Shown: piece after piece, positions 26,512-35,088 of the stretch | Layout of the letters: each line of letters opens with the position of its first letter | Numbering within the stretch: position 1 is the first letter of the stretch | NCBI GenBank assembly: GCA_000702025.1 | Contig: KL370852.1 | Coordinates: 169,542-233,541 of the forward strand | Source: Blautia schinkii DSM 10518 | GTDB lineage: Bacteria; Bacillota; Clostridia; Lachnospirales; Lachnospiraceae | DNA length: 64,000 nt | Direction of reading: 5' to 3' | Position numbers and translations under genes: made by a program | Notes under the pieces: model-generated | Seen by the model: only the letters and a program-made list of their open reading frames with translations | Databases searched by the model: none | Told to the model about the DNA's origin: nothing

Positions 26512-27435
26512 TTAATTTTCTCTTAATAACTTTTCAATTTCTTCCCTTTTGGGCATGGCAGGCGCTGTTCCGGTCTTTGTCACTGCCAGCGCACCTGTGG
26601 CATTTCCATAGCGAAGCGCTTCAAAGAGATTTTTCCCCTCTGCCAAAGCCATGGCAAAGCCGCCATTAAATGCATCACCTGCACCTGTGGTATCAATCGC
26701 GTCCACTTTAATACGCGGCACAAGCTCACTCCTTGTCCCGTCCGTGGCAAATGCTCCCATGGCTCCCATGGTTATGACAACATTTTTGACACCCTTTTTC
26801 AGGAATACCTGCGCGGCACGTTCAGCCGTTTCATATGTATGGACCTCCACGCCTGTAAGCACCTGTGCTTCTGTTTCATTAGGTGTAATGATATCTATTT
26901 TTGAGAGGATTGAACCAGGCACCTCAACCGCCGGAGCCGGATTCAGGATAATCTGCACGCCTGCCTGGTACGCGATATCAATCACGGCACTTTGTGCATC
27001 TGCATTGATCTCATGCTGCAGTAAGATGATGGAGGCTTGTTCAATAAGCGTACGGCACTTCTCCACATCATCTCTTGTGATATGATTGCAGGCTCCCGGT
27101 ATCACCACAATCTCATTCTGGGCCGTTGCTTCATCCACAATGATGAGCGCAACACCTGTGGCACTTTCCTCATCCCGGAGAATATAATCTGTGCACATTC
27201 CCTCGGCTTCATAAAAATCAAGTGCCACATCCGCCAGCATATCATTTCCAAGCTTTGTCACCAATGTCACATCTGCACCTGCCCTGTGCGCTGCCACAGC
27301 CTGATTCGAGCCCTTTCCTCCCGCGCCCATTTTGAAGCTTTTCCCAAGAATCGTCTGCCCCGGCAGCGGCAGCCCGTCTGTCCGCCCCGTTAAGTCAACC
27401 ACAAAGCTTCCGAACACAACGATTGGCTTTCCCAT
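26512..27435 (-). CDS. rbsK: Ribokinase
   Basis: The 307-residue PfkB-family protein matches ribokinase: GSFVVDLTGRTDGLPLPGQTILG at the N-terminus (split motif near residues 9-31), GGKGSNQAVAAHRAGA (near 40-55) with the substrate-binding GGKGxNxA, TPNETEA, and the catalytic loop IDTTGAGDAFNGGFA (near 245-259). It phosphorylates D-ribose to ribose-5-phosphate using ATP, in the cytoplasm. It is encoded in the same operon as the RbsABC-type transporter, 15 bp downstream of an M20 peptidase gene. It could instead act on a related sugar; the operon's extra genes leave that open. Confidence 0.88.
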   Translation of the reverse strand: MGKPIVVFGSFVVDLTGRTDGLPLPGQTILGKSFKMGAGGKGSNQAVAAHRAGADVTLVTKLGNDMLADVALDFYEAEGMCTDYILRDEESATGVALIIVDEATAQNEIVVIPGACNHITRDDVEKCRTLIEQASIILLQHEINADAQSAVIDIAYQAGVQIILNPAPAVEVPGSILSKIDIITPNETEAQVLTGVEVHTYETAERAAQVFLKKGVKNVVITMGAMGAFATDGTRSELVPRIKVDAIDTTGAGDAFNGGFAMALAEGKNLFEALRYGNATGALAVTKTGTAPAMPKREEIEKLLREN

Positions 27436-27450
27436 GTTTAAATCTCCTTT

Positions 27451-28728
27451 TCACATTTTGCTTAAAAAATAAGCATACCTCCCAATTGCGTCCAAATAAA
27501 CATCAACCGGAACATATTCGCTAATGCTGTGTACCCCATACTCATTTGCCCCCGGCCCCATGGTGATGGTTGCGATTCCATGATCCTGCAGGTAATTGGC
27601 GTCTGACGTACTCAAGCAGGATTCAAATACCGACTCTTTCCCAAATGCCCGTGCCGACTCCGCCAGCTGCTCACAGAGAGGATGATTTATATCCACATTC
27701 ACAGGCGGCTTCGTAGAAAGCAGATACGGAATCTTCACTATGGGCGGATGCTCTCTCAGCCAGAAATTTCTTTCCGTCACTCTGCTTATCGCATCTCTGA
27801 ATAATTTAAAAGCCTCATCTTGTGTAATACTTGGATTATAAAGCATGCTGCCCCTAATCTCACATTCTTCAGCGCCGGCGGAAAAAATCCCTTTACTTTC
27901 AATACCTGAGAAATTAATTGTGGTAGAACCGCTCTCAGTGAGCGGATGCGTCACATACATTCCCAGCTCTTTTTCAAGTTTCTGAAGCTCTTGGATAATC
28001 TCAATAGCTAATTCAATGGCATTTTTCCCGGGAATATTTTTCACATCATAACCGTGGGGATAAAGTGTATGATGGCGCGATGCAATATGATAGCTCAGTC
28101 CCTGGACTGTAATCGTAAAATAGAATTCCCCCTGAATTGCAGGTACAATCGCAAGATTATTGGATGGTTCCATTACGATACATTCCTTAGCTTTATATCC
28201 CCTTTCAATAATACTGTCCACGCCGAATTCACGACCGCCATTTTCCTCTGACATCACATATGTGAAATATAACGGCCGCTTAGGTTTAATGCCTAATTCG
28301 TGCAGGACATGCATTGCCATCAGAGGAGCCGCGTCACCCGCTTTCATATCAGATGCACCCCGGCCATAAATTTTATTGTCCTTTACCGCACCTGACCACG
28401 GTCCGGCATCCTTCCGCCACTCCTGCTTTTGCGTTTCGGTAACCGGAACCGTATCTGAATGCCCGGCAAACATCAAAGGCTCGCCCTCACCCTCTGTCAC
28501 AGCTACAACATTAGAGAAATCACTGCCCGATTCCCATAAGTCTATTTTATCAAATATCTGGTATGACTCAAGCTTTTTTTGCAGCCACATATGGCACGCA
28601 AGCGGATTGTCATTAACCCCTAAAGCCGGATTTGTGGAATCCTGCTGTAAATATCCGCTCAGAAATCCAATGTATTCGTCTTTATTTTTTTCAATGCAGT
28701 TTTTTATTTTGTCAACAATATTCTCCAT
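27451..28728 (-). CDS. M20-family metallopeptidase (ArgE/DapE/CPG2-like)
   Basis: The ATG at 28728 follows AAAGGAGG by 4 bp. The 425-residue protein has the M20 signature: MFAGHSDTVPVT (zinc His and catalytic Asp near residue 80), GRGASDMKAGDAAPLM (bridging Asp near 115), SEENGG with the catalytic Glu pair (near 150), and a C-terminal zinc His in NEYGVHSISEYV (near 400). It hydrolyses an amide, acyl-amino or peptide bond. It lies between the transporter and ribokinase genes, so the imported compound may carry an amide-linked group that this enzyme removes (inference). It is not an obvious DapE or ArgE by context. Confidence 0.85.
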   Translation of the reverse strand: MENIVDKIKNCIEKNKDEYIGFLSGYLQQDSTNPALGVNDNPLACHMWLQKKLESYQIFDKIDLWESGSDFSNVVAVTEGEGEPLMFAGHSDTVPVTETQKQEWRKDAGPWSGAVKDNKIYGRGASDMKAGDAAPLMAMHVLHELGIKPKRPLYFTYVMSEENGGREFGVDSIIERGYKAKECIVMEPSNNLAIVPAIQGEFYFTITVQGLSYHIASRHHTLYPHGYDVKNIPGKNAIELAIEIIQELQKLEKELGMYVTHPLTESGSTTINFSGIESKGIFSAGAEECEIRGSMLYNPSITQDEAFKLFRDAISRVTERNFWLREHPPIVKIPYLLSTKPPVNVDINHPLCEQLAESARAFGKESVFESCLSTSDANYLQDHGIATITMGPGANEYGVHSISEYVPVDVYLDAIGRYAYFLSKM

Positions 28729-28842
28729 ATATCCTCCTTTCCTTTGATGGTGCAAAGCGAGCAAGTCCTTTGCATCTATTTGCGCCCATTTGTACTTACT
28801 TTACCTTATGGCTATATCCGGATGAAGCTTTCTGGCTGAATA

Positions 28843-28873
28843 AGGTCCGCACAGATAAATCCCATGCGGACCT
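28843..28873 (-). other. Stable hairpin after the rbs-like binding-protein gene
   Basis: AGGTCCGCA (28843-28851) and TGCGGACCT (28865-28873) form a perfect 9-bp stem 24 bp past the stop. No T-tract follows on the minus strand, so it is more likely a 3' stabiliser or partial attenuator than a terminator. Confidence 0.6.
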
Positions 28874-28896
28874 CACAGGAACTAAGTTTGGTCACA

Positions 28897-29847
28897 TTAT
28901 TTAAGCGGATAAAGAACTTTCTGGATGTCGGGCTCGTTCATATTATCTTTTGTCACAACTACAACATCCGTTGCCATTTCCTTCGGAACCTCTTCGCCGG
29001 CAATTGTTTTGTTAATATATTCAACTGCCAGACGTCCCATTTCGTATGGCTGCTGCACGATCAGTGCATCAATCACGCCATCCTCCAGATACTGAATTTC
29101 ATCTGCTGCAGCATCAAATGCTACCTGATGTACCTTTCCATCAAGACCTGCATTGATCAAGGCCTGGCTTGCTCCGATAGCACCTCTGTCATAAGCGGCA
29201 AAAATACCAGTAATGTCCGGATTTGCGGTCAGCACATTTTCTGTATTCTGCAATGCTGCTGCCTGGTCAGCACCTCGTAAGGTTTCAATCATTTCAATAT
29301 CCGGATATTCCTTTGCTGCGGCCTCCGCTCCGATTCCACGTCCATCATTTGACGGAATACCAGCAAGTGCATTGACGACAACTGCTTTTCCTTTTCCTCC
29401 CATAAGATCAATAAGGGTTTCCATAGCTAGCTTACCGCCTGCTTCGTTATCTGTTGCAATGTAGGATGTGACTTTGTCTGTTTTTACCGGGCCGTCGACA
29501 ACAACAACAGGGATACCGGCATCTTCTGCTTTTTCTACAGAAGGAACTAACGCTTCTGCATCAACCGGAATCAGGATGATCCCATCTACGCCGCTGGAAA
29601 TTGCATTTTCCATAAGATCGATCTGTCCCTGAATATCTCCGTCAAGACTTGGACCAGTGTAAATGAGCTCACCGCCGCTTTTTTCCAGTTCAGCCTCAGA
29701 GCCAGCCTGTACATTGAGCCAATACTCACTGTTAATAGACATAACAATCATCTGAACTGTGGGGCCATTATCCCCGGCGGATACAGTGGTTGCAATGCCG
29801 CCTACCAGCACTGCACAAGTTGCGAGAAACATACCTAATTTCTTCAT
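28897..29847 (-). CDS. Sugar ABC transporter substrate-binding protein (RbsB-like)
   Basis: AAGGAGG lies 8 bp before the ATG. The 316-residue protein starts with a signal peptide (MKKLGMFLATCAVLVGGIATTVSAGD) that is best cut after VSA. The only early Cys (LATC) is too close to the N-terminus to be a normal lipobox. The mature protein is a periplasmic-binding-protein type I of the ribose/galactose class: NSEYWLNVQAGSEAELEKSG near residue 40, DGIILIPVDAEALVP near 92, ATDNEAGGKLAMETLI near 138 and AAYDRGAIGASQAL near 215. It delivers a sugar or sugar conjugate to the permease/ATPase encoded upstream in the operon. Confidence 0.9.
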   Translation of the reverse strand: MKKLGMFLATCAVLVGGIATTVSAGDNGPTVQMIVMSINSEYWLNVQAGSEAELEKSGGELIYTGPSLDGDIQGQIDLMENAISSGVDGIILIPVDAEALVPSVEKAEDAGIPVVVVDGPVKTDKVTSYIATDNEAGGKLAMETLIDLMGGKGKAVVVNALAGIPSNDGRGIGAEAAAKEYPDIEMIETLRGADQAAALQNTENVLTANPDITGIFAAYDRGAIGASQALINAGLDGKVHQVAFDAAADEIQYLEDGVIDALIVQQPYEMGRLAVEYINKTIAGEEVPKEMATDVVVVTKDNMNEPDIQKVLYPLK

Positions 29848-29881
29848 ATCAAATCCTCCTTTTTGATTTATGAGAAAGGTC

Positions 29882-30823
29882 TCAATTTACCTTTGCTCTC
29901 TGCATGATGTCGGCAAATACCGCCAGTACTACTACAACGCCGATTGCAATCTGCTGCACAAATGAATTCAAGCCGAGAAGTGTAAATCCATTGTTCAAAA
30001 CACTTATAACAAGCGCACCGATCAATGCACCTACCACAGAACCACGGCCGCCTGAAAAAGATGCTCCGCCAATTACTGCTGCTGCAATTGCATTTGATTC
30101 ATATCCTGTTGCTGCATTGGGCTGCGCAACCGCCAGTCTGCCCAAGAGAATTACGCCCGCTACCGCGGCCAAAAATCCTTCAACCGTATAAGTAACCATG
30201 GTGTTTCTTTTTACCGAAATACCGGATAACCGTGTCGCCTCGTAATTGCTGCCGATTGCATACAAGCTTCTTCCGTAGGCGGTATATGTAAGCACAACAT
30301 AAATAATAATGGCTACAATAAGCATGATCACAATGGGGTTCGGAATCCCTAACAAAGAGCCCTGGCCAATCACACGCACCTCATTCGGAAGCTGGGATAC
30401 TGGTAAACCATTGGTGATCAATAAAGCAGTTCCTCTGAAAATACCTGTAGTGCCAAGCGTTGCAACGAATGGCGGAAGCTTCATATACGTGACGATAAAT
30501 CCGTTCACCGCGCCCAGAGCCGCGCCCGCAAAGCAGGATATAAACATTGCCCAGAATATGGGACAGCCTGCTTTCATCAAATAAGCGGAAACAATACCGG
30601 CCAGCGCAAGAATTGCTCCAATTGAAAGATCAATTCCGCCAATGATAATGACCATCAGCATTCCGATTGACAATACAACATTTACGGATGCCTGAATTCC
30701 AATGTTATTTATATTTCCCACAGTGAAAAATACCGGTGAGGCCACGCCCATACAGAGCATGAGCACCAGCAATATCAGCAATGATCCAATTTTCCGAATA
30801 ATCTTTTTAACGTCTACTTTCAT
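29882..30823 (-). CDS. Sugar ABC transporter permease (RbsC family)
   Basis: AGGAG lies 8 bp before the ATG. The 313-residue protein has about eight to ten helices and the RbsC/BPD_transp_2 pattern: GGIDLSIGAILALAG (near residue 63), ARSLYAIGSNYEATRLSGI-like coupling segment (GRSLYAIGSN near 190) and GGASFSGGRGSVVGALIGAL (near 250). It forms a homodimeric channel driven by the RbsA-type ATPase encoded 11 bp upstream and fed by the binding protein encoded 34 bp downstream. Confidence 0.9.
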   Translation of the reverse strand: MKVDVKKIIRKIGSLLILLVLMLCMGVASPVFFTVGNINNIGIQASVNVVLSIGMLMVIIIGGIDLSIGAILALAGIVSAYLMKAGCPIFWAMFISCFAGAALGAVNGFIVTYMKLPPFVATLGTTGIFRGTALLITNGLPVSQLPNEVRVIGQGSLLGIPNPIVIMLIVAIIIYVVLTYTAYGRSLYAIGSNYEATRLSGISVKRNTMVTYTVEGFLAAVAGVILLGRLAVAQPNAATGYESNAIAAAVIGGASFSGGRGSVVGALIGALVISVLNNGFTLLGLNSFVQQIAIGVVVVLAVFADIMQRAKVN

Positions 30824-30834
30824 ACCTTTATCTC

Positions 30835-32349
30835 CTATTTTTCCAGATATCCCTTAAGTGCAAGTTCCATGATCCGTTCCTGCGTAAAGTCCTTGCGATC
30901 AAGTATTCCCGTCAAAGATCCATTACTCATGACAGCAATTCTGTCACTGATGCCCATCAGCTCCATCATATCCGACGAAATCAGGATTACTGTTTTTCCG
31001 TCAAGAACCAGTTGATCGATCAGCTCGTACATTTCTGTTTTTGCTCCCACATCAATCCCCCTTGTGGGCTCGTCAAACATGATAATATCTGAATCGCTGA
31101 ACAGCCATCGGGCAAAAATCACCTTTTGCTGGTTTCCGCCTGACAGATTTTCAACCAGAGTCTTTGGAGAGGGCATTCTGATATTCAGCTTTTCCTTATA
31201 AGACTGCGCCACCTTAACCCCTTTTCCCTCTGTCAAAAAACCGTGCTGCCCCAACTTAGAAAGCTTGCTGATCACAACATTGAACCATATATCCTGACCC
31301 ATCAGAAGCCCCAGCCGTTTTCTGTCCTCTGTCAAAAAAGCAATTCTGTGCTCTACGGAAACTTTGGGGTTGGTGAGTCTTACCGGTTTGCCGTTAAGCA
31401 GGATTCTGCCGGATGCAATTTTGTCCGCGCCGAATATTCCCCGCATAAGCTCTGTTCTGCCCGCACCTACAAGACCGCCAATCCCTAAAACCTCGCCCTT
31501 TCTTGCCTGAAAGCTGACGTTCTTAACCAGCTTATATAAACTGAGGTCCTCTACCTCGAGAACGATATCTCCTGCATGATGTTCACTTTTCGGATAATAT
31601 TGCGTTACCTCCCGTCCGACCATCATTTGTATTACTTCTGACACGTTTACTGTCACGGCGTCTTTTTCTCCCACATAAGTTCCGTCACGCAATACAATGA
31701 TACGGTCGCCAATCCTTTTAATCTCTTCAAGACGGTGAGAGATATAAATAATACTTACTCCCCGTTTCTTCAATTTTTTTATGTATTCAAACAGCTTATC
31801 TGTCTCCTGGCCTGTTATTGATGCTGTCGGCTCATCCATGATAATCACCTTGGCATTTTCCTGACTGATCGTCTTGGAAATCTCCAGCATCTGCTGATTG
31901 GCAACACTCAAGGTTTCCACCTTTGCATGAAGATCATAGTTCAGATCCAATTCATCAATAATCGCCTGTGCCTGTTTGTCCGCTTCTTTCCAATTCACAA
32001 AGCACTTTACCTTATGTTTCGGAAGCCCCTGGGCAAGCAGCAGATTTTCTGTCACAGTCATGTCGGGAATCATATTCAATTCCTGATGAATGATATAGAT
32101 GCCCTTTTCGTTTGCGTCACGTATCCCCTTTGGCGTATATTCAGCACCGTCAAGGATCATTCGTCCGCCCTCATCCGCTGTGTATATGCCCGACAAAATT
32201 TTTACGAGCGTGGATTTTCCGGCGCCGTTTTCACCGGCAAGCACCAACACTTCACCTTTGAATAAGTCCAGGCTGATCTGATTCAAAGCCTTTACTCCTG
32301 GAAAAGTTTTTGAGATATTCTCTACATGCAATACCTTCTCTTTGTCCAT
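30835..32349 (-). CDS. Sugar ABC transporter ATP-binding protein (RbsA/MglA type, two ATPase domains)
   Basis: The 504-residue protein contains two fused ABC domains. The first has Walker A GENGAGKST (near residue 38), a Q-loop in IIHQELNMIPDMTV and Walker B VIIMDEPTAS (near 165). Its signature region is degenerate, as is usual for this family. The second has the non-canonical Walker A-like GLVGAGRTELMRG (near 288), signature LSGGNQQKVIFARW (near 395) and DEPTRGIDVGAK. It energises the RbsC-type permease. It is the first structural gene downstream of the LacI-family regulator, with a palindromic operator between them. Confidence 0.92.
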   Translation of the reverse strand: MDKEKVLHVENISKTFPGVKALNQISLDLFKGEVLVLAGENGAGKSTLVKILSGIYTADEGGRMILDGAEYTPKGIRDANEKGIYIIHQELNMIPDMTVTENLLLAQGLPKHKVKCFVNWKEADKQAQAIIDELDLNYDLHAKVETLSVANQQMLEISKTISQENAKVIIMDEPTASITGQETDKLFEYIKKLKKRGVSIIYISHRLEEIKRIGDRIIVLRDGTYVGEKDAVTVNVSEVIQMMVGREVTQYYPKSEHHAGDIVLEVEDLSLYKLVKNVSFQARKGEVLGIGGLVGAGRTELMRGIFGADKIASGRILLNGKPVRLTNPKVSVEHRIAFLTEDRKRLGLLMGQDIWFNVVISKLSKLGQHGFLTEGKGVKVAQSYKEKLNIRMPSPKTLVENLSGGNQQKVIFARWLFSDSDIIMFDEPTRGIDVGAKTEMYELIDQLVLDGKTVILISSDMMELMGISDRIAVMSNGSLTGILDRKDFTQERIMELALKGYLEK

Positions 32350-32408
32350 AGCCCCTCCTAACTTTTCTCAATACACCCACAAAGCCTGCGTTTCAGTTGT
32401 TCTATTTC

Positions 32409-32430
32409 TTTGTCGAAACGTTTTGACAAA
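32409..32430. promoter_or_regulatory. LacI/CcpA-type operator upstream of the rbs-like operon
   Basis: A 22-bp near-perfect palindrome has arms TTTGTC and GACAAA around the core AAACGTTT with its central CG, 60 bp upstream of the ATPase gene. A closely similar palindrome lies before the regulator gene at 33472-33493, so the operon's own LacI-family protein is the likely binder. Confidence 0.7.
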
Positions 32431-32456
32431 TGACAAAAAAATTGTGTTGCTTTCTT

Positions 32457-33458
32457 TCACTCAATTTTTGCGATAGAGTGTCTGCGCACCAGTTCCACAT
32501 CCAACACCATCTTCTTTTTAGAAATATCCTCCGGATGGCCGCTTAAAAGGGACAACAGCATTTCCGCGCCAAGTTCTCCCATTTCGTTCATAGCACGCTT
32601 AATCCCGGTAATTCCCGGTCTTAAATAACGCGCCACAACAGAATCATCAAAACCTACCAGCGAAATATCAGTACCGATTGTCAGTCCGCGATCACACAGG
32701 CATTCCGCACAGCCTATACAGATGAGATTGTTTGCCGCAAAAATGGCGGTTGGCGGATCTTCCAGCTGGAGAAGCTGTTCAGTGAGACGATATCCATCCT
32801 CCTCAAACCAGTCACCCACGCATATGTATTCCTGACGCACAGGAATGTTATGACTCTCAAGCATATCCAAATAACCTTGCATACGGTCTATACCAATATT
32901 GAATACAAGCGGGCCGGTTATTATGGCGATTTTCTTATGTCCATACTCAAGCAGCTCATTCATAAGCAGTGCCGCACCCTTATAATTATCAACGCATACC
33001 GAATACATATCGCTGCCCGGAATTTCTCTGTCAATAATGACTGTAGGTTTACCCCGCCTTTGATATAATGCATAATCTGCCTGGGATGGCGTAAGAATGA
33101 TTCCATCAACTAAATGGCTAAACTCGCCCTCAAAAACAGCCAGCTCCTTGCTGTATGTCTCGCCGGTTGTATACACCAAAGTATAATATCCCCTTGTGCT
33201 GGCAACCGCTTCAATGCCCCGGATTACCGAGGTATAAAACTCATTCCTGATATCAGGCACCACTGCAACAATAAAACGTGTCTCTCCTGTTTTCATAGAG
33301 GCAGCAAGATTATTCCGTACATAGCCTAATTTCTCAATTGCTTCAAGCACCGCCTTACGTGTTTCCGGACTTACACGATCTTTATTATTAATTACACGTG
33401 AAACCGTTGACACCGCAACGTGTGCATAGTCAGCTACATCCTTAATTGTCGCACCCAA
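32457..33458 (-). CDS. LacI-family transcriptional regulator
   Basis: The start is a TTG at 33458 with GAGGAG 7 bp upstream. The 333-residue protein has the LacI helix-turn-helix and hinge at the N-terminus (TIKDVADYAHVAVSTVSRVINNKDRVS, positions 4-30, split by the turn; hinge NNLAASMKTG) and a periplasmic-binding-protein-like sugar domain (IDREIPGSDMYSV near residue 140, FAANNLICIGCAECL near 245, SLVGFDD near 270). It probably represses the downstream rbs-like operon and its own gene through the two matching palindromes. The inducer is presumably the imported sugar. Confidence 0.92.
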   Translation of the reverse strand: MGATIKDVADYAHVAVSTVSRVINNKDRVSPETRKAVLEAIEKLGYVRNNLAASMKTGETRFIVAVVPDIRNEFYTSVIRGIEAVASTRGYYTLVYTTGETYSKELAVFEGEFSHLVDGIILTPSQADYALYQRRGKPTVIIDREIPGSDMYSVCVDNYKGAALLMNELLEYGHKKIAIITGPLVFNIGIDRMQGYLDMLESHNIPVRQEYICVGDWFEEDGYRLTEQLLQLEDPPTAIFAANNLICIGCAECLCDRGLTIGTDISLVGFDDSVVARYLRPGITGIKRAMNEMGELGAEMLLSLLSGHPEDISKKKMVLDVELVRRHSIAKIE

Positions 33459-33471
33459 TTCAATACTCCTC

Positions 33472-33520
33472 TTTGTCGTAACGTTTTTACAATTATATAA
33501 TAGTATTTTTTATTTGTCAA
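33472..33520 (-). promoter_or_regulatory. Consensus promoter and operator of the LacI-family gene
   Basis: On the minus strand TTGACA (33515-33520) and TATAAT (33492-33497) match consensus exactly with 17-bp spacing. Immediately downstream a palindrome (33472-33493, arms TTTGTC and TACAAT around TAACGTTT) resembles the operator at 32409-32430. It overlaps the -10 and start region, which supports autorepression. Confidence 0.75.
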
Positions 33521-33900
33521 TTACTTTTGAATATTTTATTATGTTTTATGTGTAATACGATTTTACTTGTATTTATGTCTCGTTATTCACTATTTTTTAT
33601 AATCAATTCAAACAATTTTATTTTTGCATGCTTTTTTCTGATATTTTAATGCTAATGGCATAAATAACCAATGATGCCGGCATACACTGTATTCGCTGCG
33701 GAAAGCTTTCAAGTACGCTCTTTGACAATAAAAGCGGAAAGCTCTAAACAGCCATCCGCCTTTATAAAAATATGTACACTGGTTACCCATGTTCATTCAT
33801 ACATTATAAGTATATTTGTAGTTATTCAGTAGGGGATATTCCACGAGGTGTTTACGTACATATATGCATGTAATTCCTGAGACATTCAGGCAATTAACCT
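33521..33900. other. AT-rich intergenic stretch, no supported gene
   Basis: The 380 bp between the LacI promoter and the Rpn-family gene contain one 62-codon minus-strand frame (33608-33796) with odd composition (rich in aromatic residues, Cys and Arg) and no ribosome-binding site. No RNA gene, repeat or clear terminator was recognised here. Confidence 0.4.
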
Positions 33901-34824
33901 CTATGTCACCCAATATTTCTCCAAATACTCTTCTGCCTGTTCACTGGACAGCTCAAACTCCTGCTCCAGATGCTGTCTGGTTTCGTTTCTTGTACGCCCA
34001 AATTGTGTGCAGATTTTAATGAATGCCTTCACTCCTTGTTCTAGTCCTTGTTCTAGCCCTTGTTCTCTTCCCCGTTCCATCCCGGTAGTATAAATATTCT
34101 TCTTATCTGCCTCGTAACGCTTCCGCGCCCAGCATTGCAGCTTTATCTTTTCATCTTCTGTCATATTACGTAACGTAACCACCGCTTCCTGCATCGCATC
34201 AGATTCCTCTGCCATCTGCAAAACCTCCTCCCATTCTCTTGCCATAAAGAGCTTTACCCAGCGATGAATTTCCCTGTTTTGATCATTCACCACCACTTTG
34301 TTTACCTGGTCTAATTGTATCATAATCAGAACAAAATCTCCAGTATACACATGACCGTTTTCCACGTTAACCAGCTGATATTTGCTGTAAAAATTATGGT
34401 AATCCGGAAATGGTGAGGTATTAACGAAGCCAATATGAATACAAGGCTGTGCCTGTGCATAATCCTCGCCTTTATGTAAGTCCACATACATATCGCAGGT
34501 ATAATACAGCGAACGTTTAGGCCAGTTAAGTATATTTCCAATCTGCATTTCCAGATTGATTTTTTTATCATAATTCAAGACAAGACGAATATCCAAAACA
34601 CATGTCTTATCGTCAATTGCTTCGCCTAAAATAATAGGATTCGTAATTTCACAGGATACAATTTCTTGCTGCGGCATTCCAAGAACAGCGCTGAGAAGAC
34701 CTTTCAGCGCTTTCTGGTTTTTCTGGAATACGGCGCGGAACATATAATCATTTGTAAATCCATACGGAATCTTGCCGGTAGCTTCATTTTTGACGGAATT
34801 CATTTGCTTTTTGATATCTTTCAT
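33901..34824 (-). CDS. Rpn/PD-(D/E)XK nuclease family protein (putative transposase-associated nuclease)
   Basis: The ATG at 34824 is preferred: GGAGG lies 8 bp upstream, while earlier in-frame starts lack a site. The 307-residue protein matches the Rpn/YhgA-like PDDEXK_2 family: KIPYGFTNDYMFRAVF near residue 20, the nuclease core DIRLVLNYDKKINLEMQIG (Asp, then Glu-x-Gln, near 78-95), RSLYYTCDMYV, and a C-terminal run of GxEQGLEQG repeats (near 255-275) that is typical of this family. Such proteins promote recombination and are often duplicated and mobile-like, though they are not transposases in the strict sense. It is a single gene with a weak promoter near 34964-34993. Confidence 0.85.
   Translation of the reverse strand: MKDIKKQMNSVKNEATGKIPYGFTNDYMFRAVFQKNQKALKGLLSAVLGMPQQEIVSCEITNPIILGEAIDDKTCVLDIRLVLNYDKKINLEMQIGNILNWPKRSLYYTCDMYVDLHKGEDYAQAQPCIHIGFVNTSPFPDYHNFYSKYQLVNVENGHVYTGDFVLIMIQLDQVNKVVVNDQNREIHRWVKLFMAREWEEVLQMAEESDAMQEAVVTLRNMTEDEKIKLQCWARKRYEADKKNIYTTGMERGREQGLEQGLEQGVKAFIKICTQFGRTRNETRQHLEQEFELSSEQAEEYLEKYWVT
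34032..34075 (-). repeat. 12-bp in-gene repeats encoding GLEQ units
   Basis: Three adjacent copies of TTGTTCTAGTCC-like units encode the repeated Gly-Leu-Glu-Gln/Gly-Arg-Glu-Gln segment of the Rpn-family protein. Copy number commonly varies among relatives. Confidence 0.65.
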
Positions 34825-34963
34825 AGACATGACCTCCCTGAGGTAAATAGAATTGTTGAAATGAGTTTTAGAAAGCACATATACTACGCATATTTTAGAA
34901 ATCAAAATACCTGTGTACATAAGCCTATAATAGAACTAATTAAAGAATTTATAAGATAGATAT

Positions 34964-34993
34964 ATTCTAACATAACTCAATGAAAAGTTGTAA
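34964..34993 (-). promoter_or_regulatory. Possible promoter of the Rpn-family gene
   Basis: On the minus strand TTACAA (34988-34993) and TAGAAT (34964-34969) are spaced by 18 bp, about 140 bp upstream of the start codon. Confidence 0.35.
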
Positions 34994-35088
34994 TTAAAAA
35001 AGCATAAAATTAATTAAACAAAAAACACTATAATCCAATAACAAAGTATTAGAAAATAGTGTTCCCAGAGTGTGTGAAGAAAAGCAAA

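Noticed and set aside
33608-33796. A 62-codon minus-strand frame before the Rpn-family gene
   Set aside because: No ribosome site, odd composition rich in aromatic and Cys residues, no recognised family; treated as chance in AT-rich DNA.
33901-34824. An insertion sequence transposase
   Set aside because: Although this family is often labelled transposase, no terminal inverted repeats or target duplications were found around the gene; it is listed as an Rpn-type nuclease.
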